Source: Hyphomicrobiales bacterium (GTDB taxonomy: Bacteria; Pseudomonadota; Alphaproteobacteria; Rhizobiales; Rhizobiaceae). From it: a stretch of 64,000 bases of DNA. Shown here piece by piece: positions 18,113 to 26,287 of this stretch. The notes below the pieces were generated by a model. It did no database searches. It was not told the origin of the DNA and saw only the letters and a list, made by a program, of their open reading frames with translations. A program made the position numbers and the translations under genes. The stretch lies in assembly GCA_900473795.1 (NCBI GenBank), contig UCMT01000024.1, positions 1 through 64,000 of the forward strand. Direction: 5' to 3'. Within the stretch, counting starts at the first letter, position 1, and each line of letters begins with the position of its first letter.

Positions 18113-18859
18113 TCAACTGATATAACCGAGACGAATGGCCTTGGCGATCGCCTGGATTCTGTTGACCGAATCCAGCTTGGTCGTTGCTGCGCCGAGGTAA
18201 GCATTGACCGTATGGACCGACAGCCCCATCTTCTCGGCGATCTCTTCGCTGATATAGCCATCGCCGGCCATCTGCAGGCAGCCGATCTCGCGGTCGCTCA
18301 GCGATTCGGCCGGCAGCATGCGCCGCTCGTCGGCGGCAAGCAGATCGGTCATGATCTGGCAGCCGCGGCCGTGCAGATCGATGATGACCTCGCTCGTCAG
18401 GTCGATGTAGCTGCCGGTGAACACGACATAGCCATTGCCCTGCGCGCCGAGCCTGACCGGCAGGGCAATGCCGCAATAGGGCAAAAGGCGCGCCTCCAGG
18501 CGACGGGTGAAGCGACCGAAATCCGGCGCCTCCGCAGTCTGGTGCTCGCCCATGCCGTTCCACAGAAGCGGCAGCAGGGAGGCATCCAGATGCTGAAGCA
18601 TCTCGTCGCCATAGGCCGCCACCAGTTCGTGCGTCATGGTTTCGGAGCCGGCACCCCAGTTGTCGAGCACGCAGGTCAGCTTGCGTGACGCAGGCAGGCC
18701 GTTTCCGTTCAACCGCAGCACCGCGAAGTTCTTGGCGTTGATCTGCTTCTGCATGCCTTGCAGCCGGGTAACGAGCGTTGCCGCCCGAGACGCCCTGGCT
18801 TGCAGCCGTCCTCCCTTATGGTCATCTGCGGCGCGGGTATTCGAGAGGAAAAAGCTCAT
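18113..18859 (-). CDS. visR: Flagellar master regulator VisR (LuxR family)
   Basis: 248 residues: an N-terminal ligand-type domain and a C-terminal LuxR helix-turn-helix (about 185-245), with LSDREIGCLQMAGDGYISEE followed by IAEKMGLSVHTVNAYLGAAT. In Sinorhizobium VisN and VisR form a heteromeric activator at the top of the flagellar, motility and chemotaxis hierarchy. It lies ten bases after visN on the same strand, the standard pair. It ends in convergent orientation to the unknown gene after flhB. Confidence 0.94.
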   Translation of the reverse strand: MSFFLSNTRAADDHKGGRLQARASRAATLVTRLQGMQKQINAKNFAVLRLNGNGLPASRKLTCVLDNWGAGSETMTHELVAAYGDEMLQHLDASLLPLLWNGMGEHQTAEAPDFGRFTRRLEARLLPYCGIALPVRLGAQGNGYVVFTGSYIDLTSEVIIDLHGRGCQIMTDLLAADERRMLPAESLSDREIGCLQMAGDGYISEEIAEKMGLSVHTVNAYLGAATTKLDSVNRIQAIAKAIRLGYIS

Positions 18860-18869
18860 GGCCGCGTTC

Positions 18870-19610
18870 CTAGACGAGGTTGTTACGAACAGCGTAGGCG
18901 ATCGCCTCGGAGCGGGTCTTCGTCGCGGTCTTGCGCATCACGCTGGTGATGTAGTTGTTGATGGTGTTGCGCGAGATGCCAAGGATGACGGCAATCTCGT
19001 CGCTGGTCTTGCCCTCGGCAATCCAGAAAAGGCATTCCAGCTCGCGTTCCGTCAGTTCGAATTCCCGATCTGCGCGCGCGCCGTGCTCCTTGGTAAAGCT
19101 CGCGAAATATCCTGTCAGCAGGCCGATATCCCTCAGGCTTTCCTGCGAGAGAATGACATCCTGGGGGAAGAGCAGCATCAGCGACAGCCGAGCGCGACCG
19201 ACGTTGAAGGTGATGGCACAATATTCACGGCTGATGCCGCGGCTGACGTCGATGTCATCCGGCAGGCCCATGAAGACCGGCTGCATGACCGAAAGGCATT
19301 TCTCCATCTCGTTGGTTTTGGAATGGAGCTGCGACAGCACCTTGCCGAGCCGCTTGACCACGTCGAACGGCCAATCCGAGCACACGACGAAATCCAGACC
19401 GTCGTCCTGCGACAGATCATAGCGAGCCAGAAGATAGTGGGTGGCCCCGACATATTCCGTCAACGCGGCAAGCCCCTTGCTGAGGTTGCCGCGTTCCGCA
19501 AACTCGCCGAGCCTGCGGATCAGTTGTTCTTTCGAAAATCCTCGTCCGGCACCGCGCGCCGAAACGACCGGCACCGGCCAGATTGCGATCTCTGTCTGTA
19601 GAGCATCCAT
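18870..19610 (-). CDS. visN: Flagellar master regulator VisN (LuxR family)
   Basis: 246 residues, partner of VisR. The N-terminal sensor-like domain (about 20-165) is followed by a LuxR helix-turn-helix (about 175-240): LTERELECLFWIAEGKTSDE and AVILGISRNTINNYITSVMR. The ATG at 19610 has a run of five G about eight bases upstream; the frame is open 39 codons further, but no ribosome site supports an earlier start. First gene of visN-visR. The upstream leader is unusually long. Confidence 0.94.
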   Translation of the reverse strand: MDALQTEIAIWPVPVVSARGAGRGFSKEQLIRRLGEFAERGNLSKGLAALTEYVGATHYLLARYDLSQDDGLDFVVCSDWPFDVVKRLGKVLSQLHSKTNEMEKCLSVMQPVFMGLPDDIDVSRGISREYCAITFNVGRARLSLMLLFPQDVILSQESLRDIGLLTGYFASFTKEHGARADREFELTERELECLFWIAEGKTSDEIAVILGISRNTINNYITSVMRKTATKTRSEAIAYAVRNNLV

Positions 19611-20374
19611 GACATTACCCCCGTGATGGATTCGTCCGTGCTCATTCAAGCGCTGTTCGCCGCCGCCGACACCCGGATCAAGGCATTCCGCCTTCCTTAA
19701 CCCGACGCAAATTAGTACGCGAATCACTACACAAAATGTACATCGCTCCCCGCGAAAAACTACTACCCCCCTTCTCGTGATTTACTTTTGGCGGAATTCA
19801 TGAAGCGATTCGAAATTGGCCGCCCCGCAGCAAGCCGAAAAGGAATACCTAAAACAGCACACATCGTAATTATCTGAAACTTAAGGGATTTTCTTTTGCG
19901 TTTTCTTCCCTGGCGCATTTTTTGACACACTCGTTGGCGCAACATTGGCGCCAAGACCCGGAAAAACCCTCCGCAAACCAACCTTGACAAGCCAAATCGA
20001 ATTCGCCGATTCTTCCTTTTTCTTATTTGTTTTTCGGCATTGTTGCCGAATTGCATCATCGGCTTTGACGTCTATTTATCCACTTGGCCACGACATTATA
20101 AGTATAACTGTAAATATTATTTCTGTAATATTTCTACCCATGCGAATCTCTCCGGATTTCCGGAATCAATACATGGCGTGCGGCTGACAACATCTCAGAC
20201 CAAAGCCTCCCCCTTCCGGAGGAAATTAAGGATTTGTTAAATATAACGAATTCTGGCGCGTGGCGTTACGCTGACTTGCCGGCTCCCGATTCTTTCAGCG
20301 CGGCCAAAGACACCCGGCAATACAGGAAATAGGCAGGCGTCTATTTCCGGCAGGTGGGCGCTGCCGTTCGACAC
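19611..20374. other. Long intergenic leader upstream of visN
   Basis: About 760 bases with no gene I can support, up to the fliF terminator. It is AT-rich compared with its surroundings and contains a perfect TTGGCGCCAA palindrome (19945-19954), a perfect 8-base inverted repeat AAATATTA/TAATATTT (20112-20133) and a polypyrimidine tract near 20010-20035. It should hold the visNR promoter and regulator sites. Confidence 0.5.
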
Positions 20375-20399
20375 GAAAAACCCGCCTGAGCGGCGGGTT
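20375..20399 (-). terminator. Rho-independent terminator after fliF
   Basis: On the minus strand AACCCGCC and GGCGGGTT pair around a five-base loop and run into T residues, about 30 bases past the fliF stop. Confidence 0.8.
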
Positions 20400-20428
20400 G
20401 GTATTTCGAGGCGATGTCCGGATGAAGG

Positions 20429-22117
20429 CTACGCCGCCTTCTCTGCAACCCACTTGCGAAGGATCTTGGCGGCGCGTTCTTCGCTGATCTCCACCATACG
20501 GGAAAGCCTGCGTTCGGGGCCTTCCTTGACCCGGCGATTGAAGCCGCCTTCGCTGTCGTCGCCGAGGCTGAGCAGGTCGTCGGTGCTGTCGAAGCCGAAG
20601 TCGGAGCCGAAGCCTTCCATGAGTGCGCCGCCCGCAGCGCCCGGCGTGGCAGGCGAGAAGTCCGGCAGCTCGAGGCCAACGGCTTCGTTCTCGGCAAGCG
20701 CCGTGGCGCCGGTACCGATACCCATCGAGCGAGCCAGCGGACGCATGCCCATCCAGACGACCAGGAAGGCGACAGCGACGAAGGCAAGCGCGTTGATGAT
20801 GCCACCGAGATTGCGCGTCAGCGTCTCCATGATGCCCGGACCGGAGACCGGCTCGTCGAGGAGCTGCGTGTTGACGAAGTCCATGGCGGTCAGCGTGATC
20901 ACGTCGCCGCGGGCAGGATCGAGGCCGACAGCCGACGCGACGATCTTCTGCATGTCCTTGATATAGGCGTCGATCTTCGCCTGGTCGGCGCCTTCGCCGA
21001 CCATGGCGGCGACGCGGCCGCGGTTGACCACCACGGCGACGGAGAGTTTCTCGACCGAATAGCTGCTTTTGACGGTCGCCACCGTCTTCGAGTTGATTTC
21101 GTAGTTGGTCTGCTCTTCCTTCTTCTCGGTCTGGTCGTTCGACTGAGGTCCGGTCGTGCTGCCTTGCGGTGCTGCCTGTGGAACGTTCTGCTGTACGGTC
21201 GCCGCGTTGTCCGCCTGCTGTTGGCTGGATTTCTGTTCTTCCTTGGTGACACGGGTCGAGCGCTCGACGCGGGATTCCGGATCGAAGACCGTTTCCTGGA
21301 TCTGTTGGGTATCGGTGTTCAGCTGGGCGGTGACGCTGGCGCGGAAGTTGTCCATGCCGAGGAAAGGTGCGAGCGCCTTGTCGATATTGCTTTCGATCTC
21401 TTTCTGAACATTCTGGACGATGCCCAGCGACTGGTTCATGGCGCTGTTGGCCGGATCATCGCCGGAAGCCAGAAGCTGGCCGGCGGAATCGAGAATGGTG
21501 ACGTCATCGATGCTCAAGCCCGGAACCGACGAAGCCACCAGATGGCGGATGGATGCTGCAGCGTTGCGGCCGATATTGGCACTCGCTCGGATCATCACCG
21601 AGGCCGTCGGTTTCTGTTCCGTCTTTCGGAAGCTGCCCCGGTCGGCCATGACGATGTGGACACGGGCGGCGGCAATCCCGGAAATCTGCTGGATGGTGCG
21701 GGCGATTTCGCCTTCAAGCGCACGGACGCGGGTGACTTCCTGCATGAAGGAGGTAAGGCCCAGCGAACCCACATTGTCGAAGAGTTCGTAACCGGCGTTG
21801 GCGCTGTTGGGCAGGCCGCGCTCGGCGAGATAGAGCCGAGCCTTGCCCGTCATGCCGACCGGCACCTGCACACTCGACCCATCAGTTCCCACGGCAAAGT
21901 CGATGTTCGCTTCGGCGAGCGCGACGCTGACCTGATTGAGGTCGCTGCTTTCCAGCCCGACGTAGAGCGTTTCATAGGATGGCTTGTTGACGTAAAGGCC
22001 GGCAGCGAGAACGATCCCGACTGCGACGACGCCGGCTGCTATCAGCGCGATCACCTTGCCCTGCCCGAGACTTGCCAGGTTTTTCGTGACCGTCGAAAGT
22101 TGATCCAACAGATTCAT
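20429..22117 (-). CDS. fliF: Flagellar MS-ring protein FliF
   Basis: MS-ring subunit, 562 residues. Membrane helices lie at about 20-42 (VIALIAAGVVAVGIVLAAGL) and 455-475 (NALAFVAVAFLVVWMGM). Ring-building motifs between them include YVGLESSDLNQVSVALAEAN and ALEGEIARTIQQISGIAAAR. A Gln/Asn/Thr-rich stretch (about 330-365) is the usual variable region, and the C-terminal tail (EERAAKILRKWVAEKAA) binds FliG. The ATG at 22117 was chosen over an open extension of 37 codons. It is separate from the chemotaxis operon, with a likely terminator between. Confidence 0.96.
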   Translation of the reverse strand: MNLLDQLSTVTKNLASLGQGKVIALIAAGVVAVGIVLAAGLYVNKPSYETLYVGLESSDLNQVSVALAEANIDFAVGTDGSSVQVPVGMTGKARLYLAERGLPNSANAGYELFDNVGSLGLTSFMQEVTRVRALEGEIARTIQQISGIAAARVHIVMADRGSFRKTEQKPTASVMIRASANIGRNAAASIRHLVASSVPGLSIDDVTILDSAGQLLASGDDPANSAMNQSLGIVQNVQKEIESNIDKALAPFLGMDNFRASVTAQLNTDTQQIQETVFDPESRVERSTRVTKEEQKSSQQQADNAATVQQNVPQAAPQGSTTGPQSNDQTEKKEEQTNYEINSKTVATVKSSYSVEKLSVAVVVNRGRVAAMVGEGADQAKIDAYIKDMQKIVASAVGLDPARGDVITLTAMDFVNTQLLDEPVSGPGIMETLTRNLGGIINALAFVAVAFLVVWMGMRPLARSMGIGTGATALAENEAVGLELPDFSPATPGAAGGALMEGFGSDFGFDSTDDLLSLGDDSEGGFNRRVKEGPERRLSRMVEISEERAAKILRKWVAEKAA

Positions 22118-22344
22118 TCTGTTTCCGCACCCAGTGGCGCATGTTCCGTACCGGCAACATCGCCCGGGACATGCGCAGATCCAAACATTCGGGATTATCG
22201 GATCGATTCGGCCCGTGGCCTTCGTCAAATCACGCCAAATCTACCAACCCCGATTGGCACACTAGGAAACGAAACTTGCGCGAACTTGTCTTGAAGGCCT
22301 GCTTTTGACCGCAGTGCAAAAACCAATTTCGGGAAGGACGGCAC

Positions 22345-22386
22345 AAAACGCGACCGCCGCCTCGGTGCGGCGACCAGGCGGCGGTT
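22345..22386 (-). terminator. Probable terminator of the chemotaxis operon
   Basis: On the minus strand ACCGCCGCCT pairs with AGGCGGCGGT across a 13-base loop, followed by CGCGTTTT, about 30 bases past cheT. The loop is large and the T run short, so termination may be partial. Confidence 0.55.
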
Positions 22387-22414
22387 AGCGAATCAAAAGA
22401 GAATGCAATTGCAG

Positions 22415-22807
22415 CTAGAAGGCTTCGAAATCGCCGGCAGCTTCTGTCAGTGGCTGTGAATGACCATGCCGGAGCAAGCCGTTGCCAAGCGATTTCTGCA
22501 TGTCTGCCAGCTTGACCAGATTGAGGGCCGTCGTCACGTCCACCAGCCAGTGCTGCGGAATGGCTGCCGTCACGGTGTCGATGAATTCGGCAAGACCGCG
22601 TGTCTTCTGAACCGCGAGATCGATCCCCTGCAGAACCTTGATACGGTCGGCTGAATCCAGGACGGCTTCGCCGTGGATATCGCTCAGCATCGGTTCGATC
22701 CGCTCGATCAGATAAGCCACGTCATAGAGCTCGGAGACGATGCGCATCATCACATCCGGGAGCGCCTCGTCGACGTGAGGCATATGGCTCTTCAATTCAG
22801 TCCGCAT
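22415..22807 (-). CDS. cheT: Chemotaxis protein CheT
   Basis: 130 residues, soluble, helical, last gene of the operon. It begins MRTELKSHMPHVDEALPDVM and carries VSELYDVAYLIERIEPMLSD; the fold looks like a four-helix CheZ-like or phosphotransfer-like protein, without a clear active-site histidine. In Sinorhizobium the gene in this position is cheT and is needed for chemotaxis. The name rests mainly on position and size. It starts 111 bases after cheD, the largest gap in the downstream half of the operon. Confidence 0.8.
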   Translation of the reverse strand: MRTELKSHMPHVDEALPDVMMRIVSELYDVAYLIERIEPMLSDIHGEAVLDSADRIKVLQGIDLAVQKTRGLAEFIDTVTAAIPQHWLVDVTTALNLVKLADMQKSLGNGLLRHGHSQPLTEAAGDFEAF

Positions 22808-22918
22808 TACTCGCCCTCACGCTGGCAACAATTGCCGTCCCGGATTTCCCTGACAGCCACGCTATACAATTTGCCAAAGCCGCGCCCCGGACGGAAATCC
22901 GAGGCCGCCGCCCAAGCG

Positions 22919-23473
22919 CTAGAAAAACTCGATGGTGTTGTCGACCGGCTTCGGTGCAGGCCGGGGGCGCTGCTCCTGGGCCACGGCCTTCTGCGCTTCC
23001 ACGCCCGTCAACGCATATTGGCGGGCGCGGCCACTGAGGGGCCAATATTCGAGCTTGCGGCCATGATCGCCGCCGGTGCTCTCACCGACCACCTGGATTC
23101 CTTCGTCCATCAGGAACTGCCTTGCAAACAATGCATTCTGCTCGCCGACGTTTGAGAAGCGCGCGATCGTCTTCGCACCACCGAAAATCTTCGCTTCCAG
23201 CCGTTCTCGACGGGCGCCCTTCTTGAGGAGCCCGTTGATCAGCAGTTCCATCAGATGCACGCCATAGCGCGTTGCATCACCGCCCGAGGACATCGCCTCG
23301 GCCGAACCGGGCAGCAGGAAGTGGTTCATGCCACCGACACCCGCGACCGGATCACGCATGCACGCGGCCACGCAGGAGCCGAGGATGGTCGAAAGCACGA
23401 CATCCGGATCGCTGACCACCTTCCATTCGCCCTGAATGACATGCACACGTTTGGTCGCGGTATCCATGATCAT
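22919..23473 (-). CDS. cheD: Chemoreceptor glutamine deamidase CheD
   Basis: 184 residues. CheD deamidates glutamines in chemoreceptors to give methylatable glutamates. The catalytic cysteine is in [14 protein letters not shown] and the histidine in [13 protein letters not shown], both intact, with [10 protein letters not shown] in the core. A C-terminal tail of about 25 residues (rich in Arg and Pro) exceeds the minimal family. Start overlaps the cheY2 stop by four bases. Confidence 0.95.
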   Translation of the reverse strand: MIMDTATKRVHVIQGEWKVVSDPDVVLSTILGSCVAACMRDPVAGVGGMNHFLLPGSAEAMSSGGDATRYGVHLMELLINGLLKKGARRERLEAKIFGGAKTIARFSNVGEQNALFARQFLMDEGIQVVGESTGGDHGRKLEYWPLSGRARQYALTGVEAQKAVAQEQRPRPAPKPVDNTIEFF

Positions 23474-23859
23474 TTCAATGCCCCGAAAACAGCCTCGATC
23501 GCAGCCTTCATCTTTTCGATGGTGAAGGGCTTTGCCAGCACGTTGTTGGCGCCGAGCGCCGCTGCCTTGGTTACCAGTGCGCGGTCGCCCTGCGCGGTCA
23601 GGATAATGAAAGCCGCCTTCTTCGTCGCCGGATTGGCACGCACGGCCTGCAGGAGGCCGAGGCCGTCCATCTTCGGCATGTTGAAGTCCGAGATCACCAG
23701 GTGATGGGGCTGCTGGGCCATGATCTTCATGCCCTGTTCGCCATCGCCGGCGGCCGTGATCTGCTTGAAGCCGAGCTGCTGCAGCGCGTCACCGAGCAGC
23801 AGCCGACTGGTGACCTGATCGTCGACGATCAGAACTTTGATTTTTTCCGCGAGTGACAT
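23470..23859 (-). CDS. cheY2: Response regulator CheY2
   Basis: Single receiver domain, 129 residues. The phosphoacceptor is Asp58 ([12 protein letters not shown]), with the acidic pair in LIVDDQ, a Thr in ILTAQGD and the conserved lysine in LAKPF. In Sinorhizobium CheY2 is the regulator that acts on the motor, while CheY1 drains phosphate. Assignment as CheY2 comes from position between cheB and cheD and the close match of Asp58. It starts one base before the cheB region and overlaps cheD. Confidence 0.93.
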   Translation of the reverse strand: MSLAEKIKVLIVDDQVTSRLLLGDALQQLGFKQITAAGDGEQGMKIMAQQPHHLVISDFNMPKMDGLGLLQAVRANPATKKAAFIILTAQGDRALVTKAAALGANNVLAKPFTIEKMKAAIEAVFGALK

Positions 23860-23860
23860 C

Positions 23861-24916
23861 TTATTCGCTTCCTTCTCTTCGGGCGGCGGTGCTTTTCAAT
23901 ACTTCTTCCCCGATTGAGCTGAGGGGTAGTTGGGTTTCGACGGCGCCCAGTTCATAGGCAACCCTCGGCATTCCATACACAACACAGGTTTTTTCATTCT
24001 GACCGAATGTGCGGGCACCTGCGTGGCGCATTTTCAAGAGACCGGATGCGCCGTCGCGGCCCATTCCGGTCAGGATCACACCGACTGCATTGCGGCCTGC
24101 GAGTTCCGCAACGGAATCGAACAGCACATCGACGGATGGGCGATGGCCATTCACCGGTTCGCGGTCCAGCAGACGGCAGCACGGTGAAGACGGATTGACG
24201 ACCTGCAGATGGCGTTCGCCACCCGGTGCCAGATAGATCTTTCCGATCTCGAGCCTTGCGCCATCCGTCGCTTCCTGCACCGTGGGGGCACAGAGACGGT
24301 TCAAGCGCTCGGAAAAGCTCTTGGTGAACGTGTGCGGCATGTGCTGCGTGATCACCGTCGGCGGGCAATTGGCCGGAAACTTCTGCAGAACTGCAATCAG
24401 CGCCTCGACACCACCGGTGGAGGAACCGATCGCTATGATCTTCCTGCCTGCCCTGTAATCCGAGCTCGCATTGGCGTTGGCGGCGCTTGGCACGGCAACC
24501 TTGTTGCCGGTGATGATGTACTTGCGCTGCGACCGTGCCGCCGCCTTCACCTTGTCGGCAAGATCGCTGAAAGGACGGGGATCGCCCGGCAGCGGCTTTC
24601 CGACGCAATCGAAGGCACCGATTTCCAATGCGGCAATCGTCGCTTCCGCACCCTTGTGCGTCAGCGTCGACACCATGATCACCGGCATCGGACGCAGCCG
24701 CATGATTTTATCCAGGAATTCCAGCCCGTTCATATTGGGCATCTCGATGTCGAGCGTGATGACGTCCGGGTCGAGATCCTTGATCGCCTGGCGCGCCTGC
24801 ATCGCGTCGGCGGCCTGACCGATAACCTCGACCTCGGGATCGCTGCTCAAGATACGCGTGATCAACCCGCGCATGGTGGCGGAGTCATCAACAACGAGAA
24901 CGCGTGCTGCACTCAT
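23861..24916 (-). CDS. cheB: Chemotaxis methylesterase CheB
   Basis: 351 residues: receiver domain (1-120, phosphoacceptor Asp56 in [12 protein letters not shown]), linker, and methylesterase domain (about 160-345). The catalytic triad is visible: serine in [11 protein letters not shown], histidine in [13 protein letters not shown], aspartate in GMGRDGASG. It removes methyl groups from chemoreceptors, opposing CheR. The ATG at 24916 overlaps the cheR stop as ATGA; the frame extends over cheR but that part is antisense-like noise. Confidence 0.96.
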   Translation of the reverse strand: MSAARVLVVDDSATMRGLITRILSSDPEVEVIGQAADAMQARQAIKDLDPDVITLDIEMPNMNGLEFLDKIMRLRPMPVIMVSTLTHKGAEATIAALEIGAFDCVGKPLPGDPRPFSDLADKVKAAARSQRKYIITGNKVAVPSAANANASSDYRAGRKIIAIGSSTGGVEALIAVLQKFPANCPPTVITQHMPHTFTKSFSERLNRLCAPTVQEATDGARLEIGKIYLAPGGERHLQVVNPSSPCCRLLDREPVNGHRPSVDVLFDSVAELAGRNAVGVILTGMGRDGASGLLKMRHAGARTFGQNEKTCVVYGMPRVAYELGAVETQLPLSSIGEEVLKSTAARREGSE

Positions 24917-25818
24917 GAGCGTCCTCCCAGTGCCTTGCCGGTATAGCGGTAGGTGGTGATGCCGATATTGTCGAAGACCGACTTTGCGTCGCCGGAAACA
25001 CGCTCGGAATGACCGATATAAAGGTGTCCCTGGGGCGCGAGCATGCCGGCAAAGCGCGACCAGATTTTCATCTGGGTCGGCTCGTCGAAATAGATGACGA
25101 CGTTGCGGCAGAAAATGACGTCGAACGGCCCCTTGAACGGCCACTGGGCCATCAGGTTCAGTTCGTTGAAGGTGATGAGCCGCTTGACGCGATCGTCGAC
25201 CTGCCACTTCTGGCGGCCGTTGACCGTCGTTTCCGAGAACCACTGCTTGCGCATCGCCGGACTGACTGTCTCGAGCGCCGTCGCGTCATAGGCACCGGCC
25301 CGGGCGAGTGCCAGGATCTTCGGATCGATGTCGGTCGCCAGAATACGGAAATCGTAGTCCGCCGCATTCGGCATCATCGACAGAACGGTGAGCGCTATCG
25401 AATAGGGCTCCTGCCCATCGGAGCAGGCAGCAGACCAGATGCGCACCCGGCCGCCATTCTTGGCGCGGTTCAGCAGGTCCGGCAGAACATCCGACTTCAG
25501 GTGGTCGAAATGATGGTTCTCACGGAAGAAGCGGGTGAAGTTGGTGGTCAGGTGCGAGAGCATGTCGCGCCGCTCGGCGGCACCGGCCGGCGAGGAGACG
25601 AGCTGACAATATTCCCGGAACCCCTTCAGCCCGAGATTGCGGATGTGCTTCGACAGGCGCGAATAGACGAGCGAAGCCTTGGATTCATTCAGGTAGATGC
25701 CGGCGTCGGCATAGATCATCGCAGCGATCTCGGCGAGGTCGCGGCGCGTCAGCGGATATTCGCCACTCGCCAGGCACTCGTCCGGAGACAATCTGGTATC
25801 AAAGGCCGGCATGCTCAT
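24913..25818 (-). CDS. cheR: Chemotaxis methyltransferase CheR
   Basis: 301 residues, SAM-dependent methyltransferase for chemoreceptor glutamates. The small N-terminal helical domain (20-85) precedes the catalytic domain with [18 protein letters not shown] as the SAM-binding motif and [20 protein letters not shown], the conserved RNV segment. A second in-frame ATG lies two codons in. It overlaps both cheW and cheB by four bases, so methylation genes are coupled. Confidence 0.96.
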   Translation of the reverse strand: MSMPAFDTRLSPDECLASGEYPLTRRDLAEIAAMIYADAGIYLNESKASLVYSRLSKHIRNLGLKGFREYCQLVSSPAGAAERRDMLSHLTTNFTRFFRENHHFDHLKSDVLPDLLNRAKNGGRVRIWSAACSDGQEPYSIALTVLSMMPNAADYDFRILATDIDPKILALARAGAYDATALETVSPAMRKQWFSETTVNGRQKWQVDDRVKRLITFNELNLMAQWPFKGPFDVIFCRNVVIYFDEPTQMKIWSRFAGMLAPQGHLYIGHSERVSGDAKSVFDNIGITTYRYTGKALGGRS

Positions 25819-26282
25819 GCTGCTTCACTTTCTGTCTGGGGGAAGACGGCTTCCAATTCGATCAGGCAGATCATCCGCTTTTCAATCGCAAGCACGCCAC
25901 GGGCGAAGGTCCGCTCGAACTCGGACGTCATGTCCGGGGTCGGCTGGATGTCCTCGTCCCTGATCGTCAGGATATCGGAGACCGCCTCGACGAGGAGACC
26001 CACGATCTTGTTCTTGACCTGCGTCACGATGATGACATGGCGCACGGTCGGTTCGGCAGGCTTCATTCCAAGCCGCGCCGACAGATCGATGATCGGCAGC
26101 ACCGCACCGCGCAGGTTGATGACACCGAGCACATAGGACGGCGCATGCGGCATGGGTGTCGCCGGTGTCCAGCCGCGGATTTCCCGCACGGACATGATGT
26201 TGACGCAGAATTCCTGATCTCCGATGCGAAACGCAATCAGCTCGCGCGCCCCGCTCGTCAGATTTTTTGCGAGATAGCTCAT
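25815..26282 (-). CDS. cheW: Chemotaxis coupling protein CheW
   Basis: 155 residues, one CheW SH3-like domain with LIAFRIGDQEFCVNIMSVRE and YVLGVINLRGAVLPIIDLSA. It links receptors to CheA in the signalling array. It lies five bases after cheA and overlaps cheR. A short hydrophilic N-terminus precedes the domain, as in rhizobial CheW. Confidence 0.95.
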   Translation of the reverse strand: MSYLAKNLTSGARELIAFRIGDQEFCVNIMSVREIRGWTPATPMPHAPSYVLGVINLRGAVLPIIDLSARLGMKPAEPTVRHVIIVTQVKNKIVGLLVEAVSDILTIRDEDIQPTPDMTSEFERTFARGVLAIEKRMICLIELEAVFPQTESEAA

Positions 26283-26287
26283 GGTCC

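Noticed and set aside
19763-20059. 98-codon open frame on the minus strand in the visN leader
   Set aside because: Very rich in Arg and Lys with no conserved feature; looks like a chance frame in non-coding DNA.
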